Assembly: GCF_036010505.1 (NCBI RefSeq)
Contig: NZ_CP108569.1
Coordinates: 1,302,001-1,366,000 of the forward strand
Direction of reading: 5' to 3'
DNA length: 64,000 bases
DNA from: Streptomyces sp. NBC_01197
GTDB lineage: Bacteria > Actinomycetota > Actinomycetes > Streptomycetales > Streptomycetaceae
The position numbers and the translations under genes were made by a program. Shown piece by piece: positions 15,748-24,047 of this stretch. Positions within the stretch are counted from its first letter, which is position 1, and each line of letters opens with the position of its first letter. Below the pieces are notes generated by a model. That model worked only from the letters and a program-made list of their open reading frames with translations, ran no database searches and had not been told where the DNA came from.

Positions 15748-17061
15748 ATGAGGACCGGAGCCTCCAACGCGGCCGGCCCGCCGGCCCGGCACACCCGCGA
15801 GAGCGCCCGAACGCTGCACGGCGTACGTGAGGCGACGCTCTCCGGGGACCGTCCGCAGGTCGCGCCGCGCCCCGTCATCGGCGCGTCGTGGCAGCGGATG
15901 CTCCGGATCGGTCTCGACCCGGAGCGGGACACCAGCAGTGTGCTGCTGGGTAAGGAGGAGCTGGAGCACCGGCGCAGATCCACCGTGCTCGGTGAGCTGC
16001 TGCCGACGCTCAGCCGCGGACTCGCCTCGGTCGCCGACGCGTCGATGCAGGTCATGGTGGTCACCGACGCTGATGGCCGGGTGCTGTGGCGGGAGGGCAA
16101 CCGAGCCGTCCTGCGCCGGGCCAACGGCATCTGGCTGCAGGAGGGCGCCGCCTGGAGCGAGGGCTCCACCGGCACCAACGCGGTCGGCACCGTCCTGGCG
16201 ACCGGCCAGACCCTCCAGGTGCACTCCGCCGAGCACTTCGTCCGTACGCTGCGGGACTGGACCTGCGCCGCCGCGCCCGTCCAGGATCCGCGCGACGGAC
16301 GGCTGCTCGGGGTCATCGACGTCAGCGGCCCCGACTCCACCTTCCATCCGGCGATGCTCGCGCTGGTGGACTCGGTGGCCCGGCTGGCGGCGGCGGAGCT
16401 GCGGGACCGGCATCTCGACTCCGTCGAACGGCTGCGGTCGGTGGCCGCGCCGATCCTGAGCAGGGTGGGCGGCCGGGCTCTGGTGGTGGACGCGCACGGC
16501 TGGCCAGCCGCGGTGACCGGGATGCCGCCGGCCGGCCGGCTGCCGCTGGCCAAGTCCTTCGGTCCGGGCCGGGTCTGGCTGCCCTCGCTCGGGATGTGCA
16601 CGGTGGAGCCACTGCCCGGGGGCTGGCTGATCCGGCCGGACCAGGAGGGGCCCGGGGTGCGGCAGCCGGCCGACGGGGCGGCGGTGAGCCGTGTCGTTCT
16701 CGACCTGAGCGGGCCCAGGCGCTGGTCGGTGACCGTATCGGGGGCGTCCGGCAGCTGGACCCAGGATCTGACGCCCCGCCACGCGGAGCTGCTGTACGTA
16801 CTGAGCCTGCACCGCGAGGGCCGCACGGCGGCCGAGTTGGCGGACGACCTGTTCGGTGACGCGACCCGGACGGTGACGGTGCGCGCGGAGATGTCGCGGG
16901 TGCGCCGGGGTCTCGCCGAGGTGCTGGCGCACCGTCCGTACCGGTTCGCCGAAGGGGTCGAGGTGGAGGTGACGGGCCCGGACGACCCGGCGGAGCTGCT
17001 CCCGCACTCGACGGCGCCCGCCGTGCGCCGGTCGGTCGCGCAACCCGGGATTGTCTCCTGA
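15748..17061 (+). CDS. GAF-domain transcriptional regulator (AcoR-like N-terminal half, C-terminal winged helix)
   Basis: A 437-residue protein with start ATG 15748 preceded by CGGGAG. Residues about 25-230 look like the N-terminal sensing half of AcoR-type regulators: PRPVIGASWQRMLRIGLDPE, then a GAF domain with VMVVTDADGRVLWREGN, WSEGSTGTNAVGTVLATGQ and LGVIDVSGPDSTFHPAMLALV. There is no sigma-54 AAA+ domain. The C-terminus (TPRHAELLYVLSLHREGRTAAELADDLFG, then TVRAEMSRVRRGLAEVL) resembles a winged-helix DNA-binding domain. Homologues in Streptomyces often sit beside aldehyde dehydrogenase genes; none is present here, so the target is open. Confidence 0.85.
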   Translation: MRTGASNAAGPPARHTRESARTLHGVREATLSGDRPQVAPRPVIGASWQRMLRIGLDPERDTSSVLLGKEELEHRRRSTVLGELLPTLSRGLASVADASMQVMVVTDADGRVLWREGNRAVLRRANGIWLQEGAAWSEGSTGTNAVGTVLATGQTLQVHSAEHFVRTLRDWTCAAAPVQDPRDGRLLGVIDVSGPDSTFHPAMLALVDSVARLAAAELRDRHLDSVERLRSVAAPILSRVGGRALVVDAHGWPAAVTGMPPAGRLPLAKSFGPGRVWLPSLGMCTVEPLPGGWLIRPDQEGPGVRQPADGAAVSRVVLDLSGPRRWSVTVSGASGSWTQDLTPRHAELLYVLSLHREGRTAAELADDLFGDATRTVTVRAEMSRVRRGLAEVLAHRPYRFAEGVEVEVTGPDDPAELLPHSTAPAVRRSVAQPGIVS

Positions 17062-17077
17062 CCAGGCATGCATTAGC

Positions 17078-17096
17078 TTAGGTGAGCCTAACCTAA
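17078..17096. promoter_or_regulatory. DmdR/IdeR-type iron box
   Basis: TTAGGTGAGCCTAACCTAA at 17078-17096 is the exact 19-bp core of the actinobacterial DtxR-family iron box, the reverse complement of TTAGGTTAGGCTCACCTAA. Such boxes are bound by Fe-DmdR1 and repress siderophore and iron-uptake genes in Streptomyces. The gene that should follow on the plus strand appears degraded (see 17113-17305), so the box may be an orphan or may now act on the GNAT gene at 17339. Confidence 0.85.
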
Positions 17097-17112
17097 TGGA
17101 AACGGGGCGAGG

Positions 17113-17305
17113 GTGAGCGCCGAGCCGCACCGCGACCGCTGGGGCATTCCGCATCTGCGGGCGGGCAGCGCGCGGGACCCGACCCTGGAGCTGGGTGATC
17201 GACCGGCTGGAGGGCTTCGGCTTCGAACCCGGCCCGGAGATGGACAAACCGGAGAAGCGGGCCCGGCTGGCCTTTCTGCGCCGTGGGTCCGCGGGGCTGC
17301 CGTGA
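17113..17305 (+). pseudogene. Gene debris after the iron box (penicillin-acylase-like start fused to an unknown tail)
   Basis: GTG at 17113 begins SAEPHRDRWGIPHLRAGSARD; RD-WGIPHLRA is the characteristic N-terminus of penicillin acylase family proteins, which are normally about 700-800 residues. After about 22 codons the match ends, and a different frame reads SWVIDRLEGFGFEPGPEMDK and EKRARLAFLRR to a TGA at 17303-17305, which looks like the C-terminus of another, unrecognised or of the same protein. A large internal deletion joining two gene ends is the simplest explanation. Only short stretches support this, so confidence is modest. Confidence 0.45.
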
Positions 17306-17338
17306 ACCACCGCACCGGCGCGTGATTCGCTGGCCCTC

Positions 17339-17917
17339 ATGAAGAGCGAGCGCACCGTCACCGTGACCACCTGGTACCTGGAGCAGACCTCCCCGGCCGA
17401 TCTGCGCCCGGCAGCCGAGCCCGGCGGCGACATCCGGATCGTCCGGGCGGAGGTTCCTTCCCCGGAGTTCAGCCGGTACCTCTACGCCTCCGTGGGCGGG
17501 GACATCCGCTGGACGGACCGGCTCTCGATGTCGTACGCCCAGTGGCAGGAGATGCTCGGCCGGCCGGGTACCGAGACCTGGGTGGCGTACGACCGGGGCA
17601 CCCCAGCCGGATTCGTGGAGCTGGGCGCGCACGGCGACGGGGCCGTGGAGATCATGTACTTCGGGCTGATCCCGGCCTTCCGGGGCAGGCGGATCGGCGG
17701 CCACCTCCTCACGTACGGCATCCGGCGGGCCTGGGACCTCGCCGACCGCACGCCCGGGCGGGCGGCGACCGAGCGGGTCTGGGTGCACACCTGCAGCAAG
17801 GACGGCGCCCATGCGATGGACAACTACCTGAGCCGCGGGTTCCGGCTCTTCAGGACCGAGACCGAGGAAGAGCCGGACGTCGAGACTCCCGGCCCGTGGC
17901 CGGGCGCATACGCCTGA
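17339..17917 (+). CDS. GNAT family N-acetyltransferase
   Basis: A 192-residue acetyltransferase starting at ATG 17339. The acetyl-CoA-binding core is visible as IMYFGLIPAFRGRRIGGHLLTYGIRRAW (motif A with R-G-x-x-I-G) and a later VWVHTCSKDGAHAMDNYLSRGFRLFRTE (motif B, N-x-x-x-x-x-G-F). The acceptor is unknown; the N-terminal part (TVTTWYLEQTSPADLRP) is seen in a Streptomyces-conserved branch of the family. It stands alone between the iron-box debris and the sulfur cluster. No ribosome site is obvious, and iron control through the box at 17078 is possible but unproven. Confidence 0.85.
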   Translation: MKSERTVTVTTWYLEQTSPADLRPAAEPGGDIRIVRAEVPSPEFSRYLYASVGGDIRWTDRLSMSYAQWQEMLGRPGTETWVAYDRGTPAGFVELGAHGDGAVEIMYFGLIPAFRGRRIGGHLLTYGIRRAWDLADRTPGRAATERVWVHTCSKDGAHAMDNYLSRGFRLFRTETEEEPDVETPGPWPGAYA

Positions 17918-18031
17918 TCCCCGCCGCACGAGCCCGTACCCCACCATGAGCCGCATGAGTCCCCGCACGTCCGCCGCGTATGGCGCCCGCATGAGTCCCA
18001 CCGCGTGACGGACACCACATCGTCCCACGAT

Positions 18032-18046
18032 ACGAGACCATCTCGT
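18032..18046. promoter_or_regulatory. Palindrome upstream of the sulfur cluster
   Basis: ACGAGACCATCTCGT at 18032-18046 is a perfect inverted repeat (arms ACGAGA/TCTCGT, 3-base spacer), 54 bases upstream of the leader peptide start of the sulfur assimilation cluster. Its position fits an operator for a sulfur-responsive repressor or activator. No regulator gene is in the cluster itself. The rest of the 17918-18100 gap holds no gene. Confidence 0.5.
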
Positions 18047-18100
18047 CCACATAATGGATAGTAGTGGACTGGCGCGAGATCGCCGTGACACGCTTCCGTC

Positions 18101-18184
18101 ATGTCTGGAACTGGAATTGCCTTGGTGAGTCGACGCCACGTCGATCTCGGCCGCATGTCCAGCGCCATCTGTCCGGCGCGCTGA
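18101..18184 (+). CDS. Putative leader peptide of the sulfur operon (27 aa)
   Basis: A short frame from ATG 18101 to TGA 18184 encodes MSGTGIALVSRRHVDLGRMS followed by SAICPAR. The RRHVDL core followed by SA and a near-terminal Cys is a recurring short leader peptide in front of sulfur assimilation and transport genes in Streptomyces and relatives. The Cys is encoded by TGT, the rarer codon in this GC-rich genome, fitting translation-based sensing of charged cysteinyl-tRNA. It lies 173 bases upstream of the sulfite reductase start, with a hairpin in between. The attenuation mechanism is inference; the peptide pattern is known from Streptomyces annotations. Confidence 0.8.
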   Translation: MSGTGIALVSRRHVDLGRMSSAICPAR

Positions 18185-18275
18185 TCTCCACCAGCCACGC
18201 CGTTTCCCGCCGTCCCCGTCGTAGCGGACGAGCGAAGTCCCCCGCTGGGGTCCTGCAATCCCACCGCCACCGCGC

Positions 18276-18294
18276 CCTGCCGTGAACCGGCAGG
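18276..18294 (+). promoter_or_regulatory. Hairpin between leader peptide and sulfite reductase gene
   Basis: CCTGCCG at 18276-18282 and CGGCAGG at 18288-18294 form a perfect 7-bp stem with a 5-base loop in the leader transcript, 63 bases upstream of the sulfite reductase start. There is no U-run after it, so it is not a simple intrinsic terminator. It may take part in attenuation coupled to the leader peptide. Confidence 0.4.
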
Positions 18295-18357
18295 TCACAG
18301 GGGTCCCTTCAGCTTGATCAATCGCCCCCTCGAGCCGCCACAGAAGGACGAAGCATC

Positions 18358-20055
18358 ATGGCCGCCAGCCCTGGAACGCCCCCGCCAGCCACGCCCCGAC
18401 GCAAGGTCAGCCGTCACCGTGGCGAAGGCCAGTGGGCCAAGGGTCACTTCACCCCGCTGAACGGCAATGAGCAGACCAAGAAGGACGACGACGGTCTCAA
18501 TGTACGGACACGTATTGAGACGATCTACTCCAAGCGCGGATTCGACTCCATCGACGGCGGCGATCTGCGCGGCCGGATGCGCTGGTGGGGTCTGTACACC
18601 CAACGCGAGCAGGGGATCGACGGCGGCAAGACCGCGGTCCTCGAACCGGAGGAGCTGGACGCCGAGTTCTTCATGATGCGGGTGCGCATCGACGGCGGCC
18701 GCCTCACCACGGAGCAGCTGCAGGTCATAGGCGAGGTCTCGCAGGAGTTCGCACGCGGCACGGCCGACCTCACCGACCGGCAGAACATCCAGTTCCACTG
18801 GATCCGGATCGAGGACGTCCCGGAGATCTGGCGGCGCCTGGAGGCGGTCGGCCTCTCGACCACCGAGGCGTGCGGTGACACCCCCCGTACGATCCTCGGC
18901 TCCCCGGTGGCGGGCGTCGCAGAGAACGAGATCATCGACGGCACCTGGGCCATCGACGAGATCCAGCGCCGCTTCATCGGGAATCCCGCGTTCTCCAACC
19001 TGCCGCGGAAGTTCAAGACCGCGATCTCCGGGTCCCCGCAGCTCGATGTGGCGCACGAGATCAACGACATCGCGTTCGTCGGTGTCGAGCACCCCGACAA
19101 CGGCCCGGGTTTCGACCTGTGGGTGGGCGGCGGGCTCTCCACCAACCCGAAGCTCGGTGTCCGGCTCGGCGCCTGGGTGCCGCTCGAAGAGGTGCCCGAC
19201 GTCTTCGAGGGCGTCATCTCGATCTTCCGGGACTACGGCTACCGCCGGCTGCGCAACCGCGCCCGGCTGAAGTTCCTGGTCGCCGACTGGGGCCCGGAGA
19301 AGTTCCGGCAGATCCTGGAGGACGAGTACCTCCAGCGGAAGCTGGCCGACGGCCCGGCGCCCGAGCAGCCCGCCGACGTCTGGCGCGACCACCTCGGAGT
19401 GCACAAGCAGCAGGACGGCCGCTTCTACGTGGGGTTCGCGCCCCGCGTCGGACGAGTGGACGGCACGACCCTGACGAAGATCGCCGAGGTGGCCGAGGCG
19501 CACGGCTCCGGACGGGTGCGGACCACCGCCGAGCAGAAGATGATCCTGCTGGACATCGAGGAGTCGCAGGTCGAATCGGTGGTCTCCGCGCTCGAAGGGC
19601 TCGACCTCAAGGTCAACGCCTCGCCGTTCCGGCGCTCCACCATGGCCTGCACCGGCATCGAGTACTGCAAGCTGGCGATCGTCGAGACCAAGGCGCGCGG
19701 CGTCTCGCTCATCGACGAACTGGAGCGCCGCATCCCGGAGTTCGACGAGCCGATCACCATCAACATCAACGGCTGCCCCAACGCCTGCGCCCGTATCCAG
19801 GTCGCCGACATCGGCCTCAAGGGCCAGTTGATGCTGGACGGCAACGGCAACCAGGTGGAGGGCTTCCAGGTGCACCTGGGCGGCGCGCTGGGCCTCGACG
19901 CGGGATTCGGCCGCAAGGTCCGCGGGCTGAAGGTCACCGCGGACGAGCTGCCCGACTACGTCGAGCGGGTGCTGAAGAACTTCCAGGCCGAGCGCGCGGA
20001 CGGCGAGCGGTTCGCGACCTGGGCCGCGCGCGCGGACGCGGAGTCCCTCTCATGA
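18358..20055 (+). CDS. sirA: Ferredoxin-dependent sulfite reductase (siroheme/4Fe-4S)
   Basis: A 565-residue enzyme that reduces sulfite to sulfide with six electrons for cysteine synthesis. The sequence shows the two-fold ferredoxin-like/NirSir layout: NVRTRIETIYSKRGFDSID and RWWGLYTQREQGIDGGKT early, DLTDRQNIQFHWIRIEDVPEIW, and the siroheme-4Fe-4S ligands as ACTGIEYCKLA (C-x5-C) and NINGCPNACARIQ (C-x3-C) near residues 428-480. It agrees with the actinobacterial SirA type rather than NADPH-dependent CysI. Start ATG 18358 follows GAAGGACG. Stop overlaps the next gene by ATGA. As I recall, the same order of genes is found in S. coelicolor SCO6102-SCO6093. Ferredoxin partner is not in the window. 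Confidence 0.95.
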   Translation: MAASPGTPPPATPRRKVSRHRGEGQWAKGHFTPLNGNEQTKKDDDGLNVRTRIETIYSKRGFDSIDGGDLRGRMRWWGLYTQREQGIDGGKTAVLEPEELDAEFFMMRVRIDGGRLTTEQLQVIGEVSQEFARGTADLTDRQNIQFHWIRIEDVPEIWRRLEAVGLSTTEACGDTPRTILGSPVAGVAENEIIDGTWAIDEIQRRFIGNPAFSNLPRKFKTAISGSPQLDVAHEINDIAFVGVEHPDNGPGFDLWVGGGLSTNPKLGVRLGAWVPLEEVPDVFEGVISIFRDYGYRRLRNRARLKFLVADWGPEKFRQILEDEYLQRKLADGPAPEQPADVWRDHLGVHKQQDGRFYVGFAPRVGRVDGTTLTKIAEVAEAHGSGRVRTTAEQKMILLDIEESQVESVVSALEGLDLKVNASPFRRSTMACTGIEYCKLAIVETKARGVSLIDELERRIPEFDEPITININGCPNACARIQVADIGLKGQLMLDGNGNQVEGFQVHLGGALGLDAGFGRKVRGLKVTADELPDYVERVLKNFQAERADGERFATWAARADAESLS

Positions 20056-20240
20056 GCGAGCGGGCGGCACCCTTCTTCTGCCCGTACTGCGGCGACGAGG
20101 ACCTGCGCCCCAGCGAAGCAGGGCACGGCGCCTGGGAATGCGCGGCGTGCAACCGCGCATTCCAGCTGAAGTTCCTCGGGCTGCTGGCCCGCGGGCTCCA
20201 GCACCACTCGGCCAACAGCGTTGAAGGGGACGGGATATGA
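20052..20240 (+). CDS. Small CxxC (zinc-ribbon-like) protein between sirA and cysH
   Basis: A 62-residue protein from ATG 20052, overlapping the stop of sirA (ATGA) and the start of cysH (ATGA), so it is embedded in a translationally coupled trio. It carries two CxxC pairs, FCPYCGDED near residues 9-15 and ECAACNRAFQ near residues 29-38, spaced as in a zinc ribbon or rubredoxin-like knuckle, followed by LKFLGLL. Its role is unknown; as I recall, a homologous small gene sits at the same place in other Streptomyces. A metal-binding or redox partner for sulfite or APS reductase is a reasonable hypothesis. Confidence 0.8.
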   Translation: MSERAAPFFCPYCGDEDLRPSEAGHGAWECAACNRAFQLKFLGLLARGLQHHSANSVEGDGI

Positions 20241-20938
20241 CCGGCACTACGGCGACCGAAGACCCGAAGACCCTCGCCGAGCGCGCGGGCCGCGAACTGG
20301 AGGACGCGTCGCCCCTGGAGATCCTCACCTGGGCGGCGGACACCTTCGGCAAGCGCTTCTGTGTGACCTCGTCCATGGAGGACGCGGTGGTCGCCCACCT
20401 GGCCTCCCGCGCCTTCCCGGGGGTGGATGTGGTCTTCCTCGACACCGGCTACCACTTCCCCGAGACCATCGGCACCCGCGACGCGGTGGAGGCCGTGATG
20501 GACGTCAACGTCATCACGCTGCTGCCCTGGCAGACCGTCGCCGAGCAGGACGCCGAGTACGGCCCGAAGCTGCACGACCGGGACCCCGACCTGTGCTGCG
20601 CACTGCGCAAGGTCAAGCCCCTGGAGGACGGGCTCAGGAACTACTCGGCCTGGGCGACGGGCCTGCGCCGCGACGAGTCCCCCACCCGGGCGAACACCCC
20701 GGTGGTCGGCTGGGACGAGAAGCGGCGGAAGGTCAAGATCTCGCCGATCGCCCGCTGGACACAGGACGACGTGGAGGCGTACGTCGCCGAGCACGGCGTC
20801 CTCACCAACCCGCTGCTGATGGACGGGTACCCCTCCATCGGCTGCGCGCCCTGCACCCGGCGGGTCGCGGAGGGCGAGGACGCCCGGGCCGGCCGCTGGG
20901 CCGGCCGGAACAAGACAGAGTGCGGGCTGCACGGCTGA
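20237..20938 (+). CDS. cysH: Adenylylsulfate (APS) reductase
   Basis: A 233-residue CysH-family reductase that converts APS (rather than PAPS in the actinobacterial type) to sulfite. The 4Fe-4S cluster residues that define the APS-reducing type are present: LCCALRKVKPL with C120-C121, and CAPCTRR with C203 and C206. The PAPS reductase core VFLDTGYHFPETIGTRDAV and the C-terminal catalytic segment ECGLHG are intact. ATG 20237 overlaps the preceding small gene. A CysC gene follows directly, so both APS and PAPS could be made, but the cluster cysteines indicate APS as substrate. Confidence 0.93.
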   Translation: MTGTTATEDPKTLAERAGRELEDASPLEILTWAADTFGKRFCVTSSMEDAVVAHLASRAFPGVDVVFLDTGYHFPETIGTRDAVEAVMDVNVITLLPWQTVAEQDAEYGPKLHDRDPDLCCALRKVKPLEDGLRNYSAWATGLRRDESPTRANTPVVGWDEKRRKVKISPIARWTQDDVEAYVAEHGVLTNPLLMDGYPSIGCAPCTRRVAEGEDARAGRWAGRNKTECGLHG

Positions 20939-20961
20939 TGACGAAGGATCAGGAGAACGAG

Positions 20962-21507
20962 ATGACGACGGACCAGGGAGCCACTGTCTGGCTCACCGGT
21001 CTGCCGAGCGCGGGCAAGACCACCATCGCCCGTGAACTCGCGGACAGCCTCCGCGGCGAGGGCCACCGGGTGGAGGTGCTCGACGGCGACGAGACCCGCG
21101 AGTTCCTCTCGGCGGGCCTCGGCTTCAGCCGTGAGGACCGGCACACCAACGTCCAGCGGATCGGCTTCGTCGCCGAACTGCTGGCGTCCAACGGCGTGAA
21201 GGCGCTGGTGCCGGTCATCGCGCCGTACGCGGACAGCCGCGACGCGGTGCGCAAGCGGCACGAGAGCACCGGCACCGCATATCTGGAAGTGCACGTCGCG
21301 ACCCCGGTCGAGGTGTGCTCCGTACGCGATGTGAAGGGCCTGTACGCCAAGCAGGCGGCGGGCGAGATCTCCGGTCTCACCGGGGTGGACGACCCCTACG
21401 AGGCGCCGGAGACCCCGGACCTGCGCATCGAGTCGCACACCCAGACCGTGCAGGAGTCCGCAGCCGCGCTGCACGCGCTGCTCACCGAGAGGGGCCTGGC
21501 CCGATGA
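20962..21507 (+). CDS. cysC: Adenylylsulfate kinase
   Basis: A 181-residue APS kinase (ATP + APS to PAPS). Walker A is GLPSAGKTTIA near residues 12-22, followed by EVLDGDETREFLSAGLGFSREDRHTNVQRIG (substrate-binding DGD and the FSREDR motif) and PYADSRDAVRKRHE. ATG 20962 is preferred because AGGAG at 20951-20955 lies 6 bases upstream; an earlier ATG at 20938 overlaps the cysH stop and would add 8 residues. Stop overlaps cysD by ATGA. In a pathway using APS reductase, PAPS from this enzyme would feed sulfotransferases. Confidence 0.92.
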   Translation: MTTDQGATVWLTGLPSAGKTTIARELADSLRGEGHRVEVLDGDETREFLSAGLGFSREDRHTNVQRIGFVAELLASNGVKALVPVIAPYADSRDAVRKRHESTGTAYLEVHVATPVEVCSVRDVKGLYAKQAAGEISGLTGVDDPYEAPETPDLRIESHTQTVQESAAALHALLTERGLAR

Positions 21508-22439
21508 CGACCGCCGCCACTGTCACCGAAGGTACCGACAGCCCGTTCGCCCTGAGCCACCTGGACGCCCTGGAGTCCGAGGCGGTCCACATCTTCCGCG
21601 AGGTCGCGGGCGAGTTCGAGCGGCCGGTGATCCTCTTCTCCGGCGGCAAGGACTCCATCCTCATGCTGCATCTGGCGCTGAAGGCCTTCGCCCCGGCCAC
21701 CGTGCCGTTCTCGCTGCTGCACGTCGACACCGGGCACAACTTCCCCGAGGTGCTGGCCTACCGCGACCGTGTGGTGGCCGAGCACGGGCTGCGGCTCCAT
21801 GTGGCCTCCGTCCAGGAGTACATCGACGCCGGGAAGCTGCGCGAGCGGCCCGACGGGCTGCGCAACCCGCTCCAGACCGTGCCGCTGACCGAGGGCATCC
21901 AGCAGCACCGCTTCGACGCGGTGTTCGGCGGCGGGCGCCGCGACGAGGAGAAGGCGCGCGCCAAGGAGCGGGTCTTCTCGCTGCGCGACGAGTTCTCCCA
22001 GTGGGACCCGCGCCGCCAGCGCCCCGAACTGTGGCAGCTCTACAACGGCCGCCACGCACCCGGCGAGCACGTCCGGGTCTTCCCGCTCTCCAACTGGACC
22101 GAGCTGGACGTCTGGCAGTACATCGAGCGGGAGCAGATCGCCCTCCCGGAGATCTACTTCGCGCACGAGCGCGAGGTGTTCAAGCGGTCCGGCATGTGGC
22201 TGACCCCCGGTGAGTGGGGCGGCCCCAAAGAGACCGAGACCGTCGAGACCCGGCTGGTGCGCTACCGCACCGTCGGCGACATGTCCTGCACCGGCGCCGT
22301 CGACTCCGACGCCACCACGCTCGACGCAGTGATCACCGAGATCGCCGCCTCCCGGCTGACCGAGCGGGGCGCGACCCGCGCCGACGACAAGATGTCCGAG
22401 GCCGCGATGGAAGACCGTAAGCGCGAGGGGTACTTCTAA
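21504..22439 (+). CDS. cysD: Sulfate adenylyltransferase subunit 2
   Basis: A 311-residue small catalytic subunit of ATP sulfurylase (sulfate + ATP to APS). The PP-motif of the N-type ATP pyrophosphatase family is visible as VILFSGGKDSILMLHLALKAF near residue 37, followed by LHVDTGHNFPEVLAYRD, FGGGRRDEEKARAKER and WTELDVWQYI. The C-terminal RKREGYF is typical of CysD. ATG 21504 overlaps cysC by four bases, and cysN begins directly after the stop, so the two subunits are made together. Confidence 0.95.
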   Translation: MTTAATVTEGTDSPFALSHLDALESEAVHIFREVAGEFERPVILFSGGKDSILMLHLALKAFAPATVPFSLLHVDTGHNFPEVLAYRDRVVAEHGLRLHVASVQEYIDAGKLRERPDGLRNPLQTVPLTEGIQQHRFDAVFGGGRRDEEKARAKERVFSLRDEFSQWDPRRQRPELWQLYNGRHAPGEHVRVFPLSNWTELDVWQYIEREQIALPEIYFAHEREVFKRSGMWLTPGEWGGPKETETVETRLVRYRTVGDMSCTGAVDSDATTLDAVITEIAASRLTERGATRADDKMSEAAMEDRKREGYF

Positions 22440-23798
22440 ATGACCACGTCAACCGACCGGTCGGCCGAGCAGCTGTCGGCCACCACGCTGCTGCGTTTCG
22501 CCACCGCGGGCTCCGTCGACGACGGCAAGTCCACCCTGGTGGGACGGCTGCTGCACGACTCCAAGTCGATCTTCACGGATCAGCTGGAGGCCGTCGAGCA
22601 GGCGTCGATAGGCCGCGGCCAGGAGACGCCCGACCTGGCGCTGCTCACCGACGGGCTGCGAGCCGAGCGCGAGCAGGGCATCACCATCGATGTCGCGTAC
22701 CGCTACTTCGCCACGCCCCGGCGCCGGTTCATCCTCGCGGACACCCCGGGCCATGTGCAGTACACCCGGAACATGGTGACCGGCGCCTCCACCGCCGAGC
22801 TCGCCGTGGTGCTGGTCGACGCCCGCAACGGCGTGGTCGAGCAGACCCGCCGCCATGCCGCCGTCGCCGCGCTGCTGCGGGTCCCTCATGTGGTGCTCGC
22901 CGTGAACAAGATGGACCTGGTCGACTACGCCGAGCCGGTGTTCGCCGCCATCGCCGAGGAGTTCACCGCGTACGCGGCCTCGCTCGGCGTCCCGGAGATC
23001 ACCGCGATCCCGATCTCCGCGCTGGCCGGTGACAATGTGGTGGAGCCCTCCGCCCACATGGACTGGTACGGCGGTCCGACCGTACTCGAACACCTGGAGA
23101 CGGTCCCCGCCAGCCACGACCTCACCGGCTGCAAGGCGCGCTTCCCCGTCCAGTACGTCATCCGCCCGCAGACCGCAGAACACCCCGACTACCGCGGATA
23201 CGCGGGCCAGATCGCCTCGGGCGCGCTGCGGGTCGGCGAGGCGGTCACGGTACTGCCGTCGGGCCGTACCTCGACGATCGCCGCCATCGACGTACTGGGG
23301 CAGAGCGCGGACATCGCCTGGGCCCCGCAGTCGGTGACCGTGCGGCTCACCGACGACCTGGACATCTCGCGCGGCGATCTGATCGCACCGACCGAGCACG
23401 CCCCGGCGCCGACCCAGGACGTCCTGGCGACGGTCTGCCATGTGGCCGACTCGGCGCTGTCGGTGGGCCAGCGGGTGCTGCTCAAGCACACCACCCGCAC
23501 GGTCAAGGCAATCGTCAAGGACATCCCATCCCGGGTGACCCTGGACGACCTGTCCCAGCACCCGGCGCCGGGTCAGCTGGTCGCCAACGACATCGGCCGG
23601 GTCGTCATCCGCACCGCCGAGCCGCTGGCGCTCGACGCGTACGCGGACTCCCGGCGCACCGGCTCCTTCCTGCTGATCGACCCGGCCGACGGCACCACGC
23701 TGGCCGCCGGGATGGCGGGCGACGCCTTCGCCGTCGTGGCGCAGACCGCGGCGGAGTCGGCCGAGAACGCACCGGACGAGTCCGGGTGGGACTTCTAG
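22440..23798 (+). CDS. cysN: Sulfate adenylyltransferase subunit 1 (GTPase)
   Basis: A 452-residue EF-Tu-like GTPase subunit that drives APS formation by CysD. It contains G1 GSVDDGKSTLVGRLLHD, the RAEREQGITIDVAYRYF switch I with the conserved Thr, G3 DTPGHVQYTRNM and G4 NKMD, then elongation factor-like domain II and III. Starts at ATG 22440 immediately after cysD. It lacks a CysC-type fusion, consistent with separate cysC. A 249-base gap (23799-24047) follows in which I see no gene. Confidence 0.95.
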   Translation: MTTSTDRSAEQLSATTLLRFATAGSVDDGKSTLVGRLLHDSKSIFTDQLEAVEQASIGRGQETPDLALLTDGLRAEREQGITIDVAYRYFATPRRRFILADTPGHVQYTRNMVTGASTAELAVVLVDARNGVVEQTRRHAAVAALLRVPHVVLAVNKMDLVDYAEPVFAAIAEEFTAYAASLGVPEITAIPISALAGDNVVEPSAHMDWYGGPTVLEHLETVPASHDLTGCKARFPVQYVIRPQTAEHPDYRGYAGQIASGALRVGEAVTVLPSGRTSTIAAIDVLGQSADIAWAPQSVTVRLTDDLDISRGDLIAPTEHAPAPTQDVLATVCHVADSALSVGQRVLLKHTTRTVKAIVKDIPSRVTLDDLSQHPAPGQLVANDIGRVVIRTAEPLALDAYADSRRTGSFLLIDPADGTTLAAGMAGDAFAVVAQTAAESAENAPDESGWDF

Positions 23799-24047
23799 TG
23801 CCGCGGCAGGCAGCGGCCGTGGACATCTACGCCACCTTCGCCAAGGAGGGCGGCCGGATCGGGAGCGGGGCTACCGGCAGTGGCCAGGGCGGGGTCGGGC
23901 GATGTGCGTGAAGGCGTACGCGCACTGCCTGCGCGCCCGGACGCACCCCTCGCCGCACCTGCCCCGGCGAAGACCTGAAAGACCAGCCCACCGCCCGGCG
24001 GTGTCCTGAGGGACGCCCGCACCGGGCCATCGAGAGGAAACCCTCCC

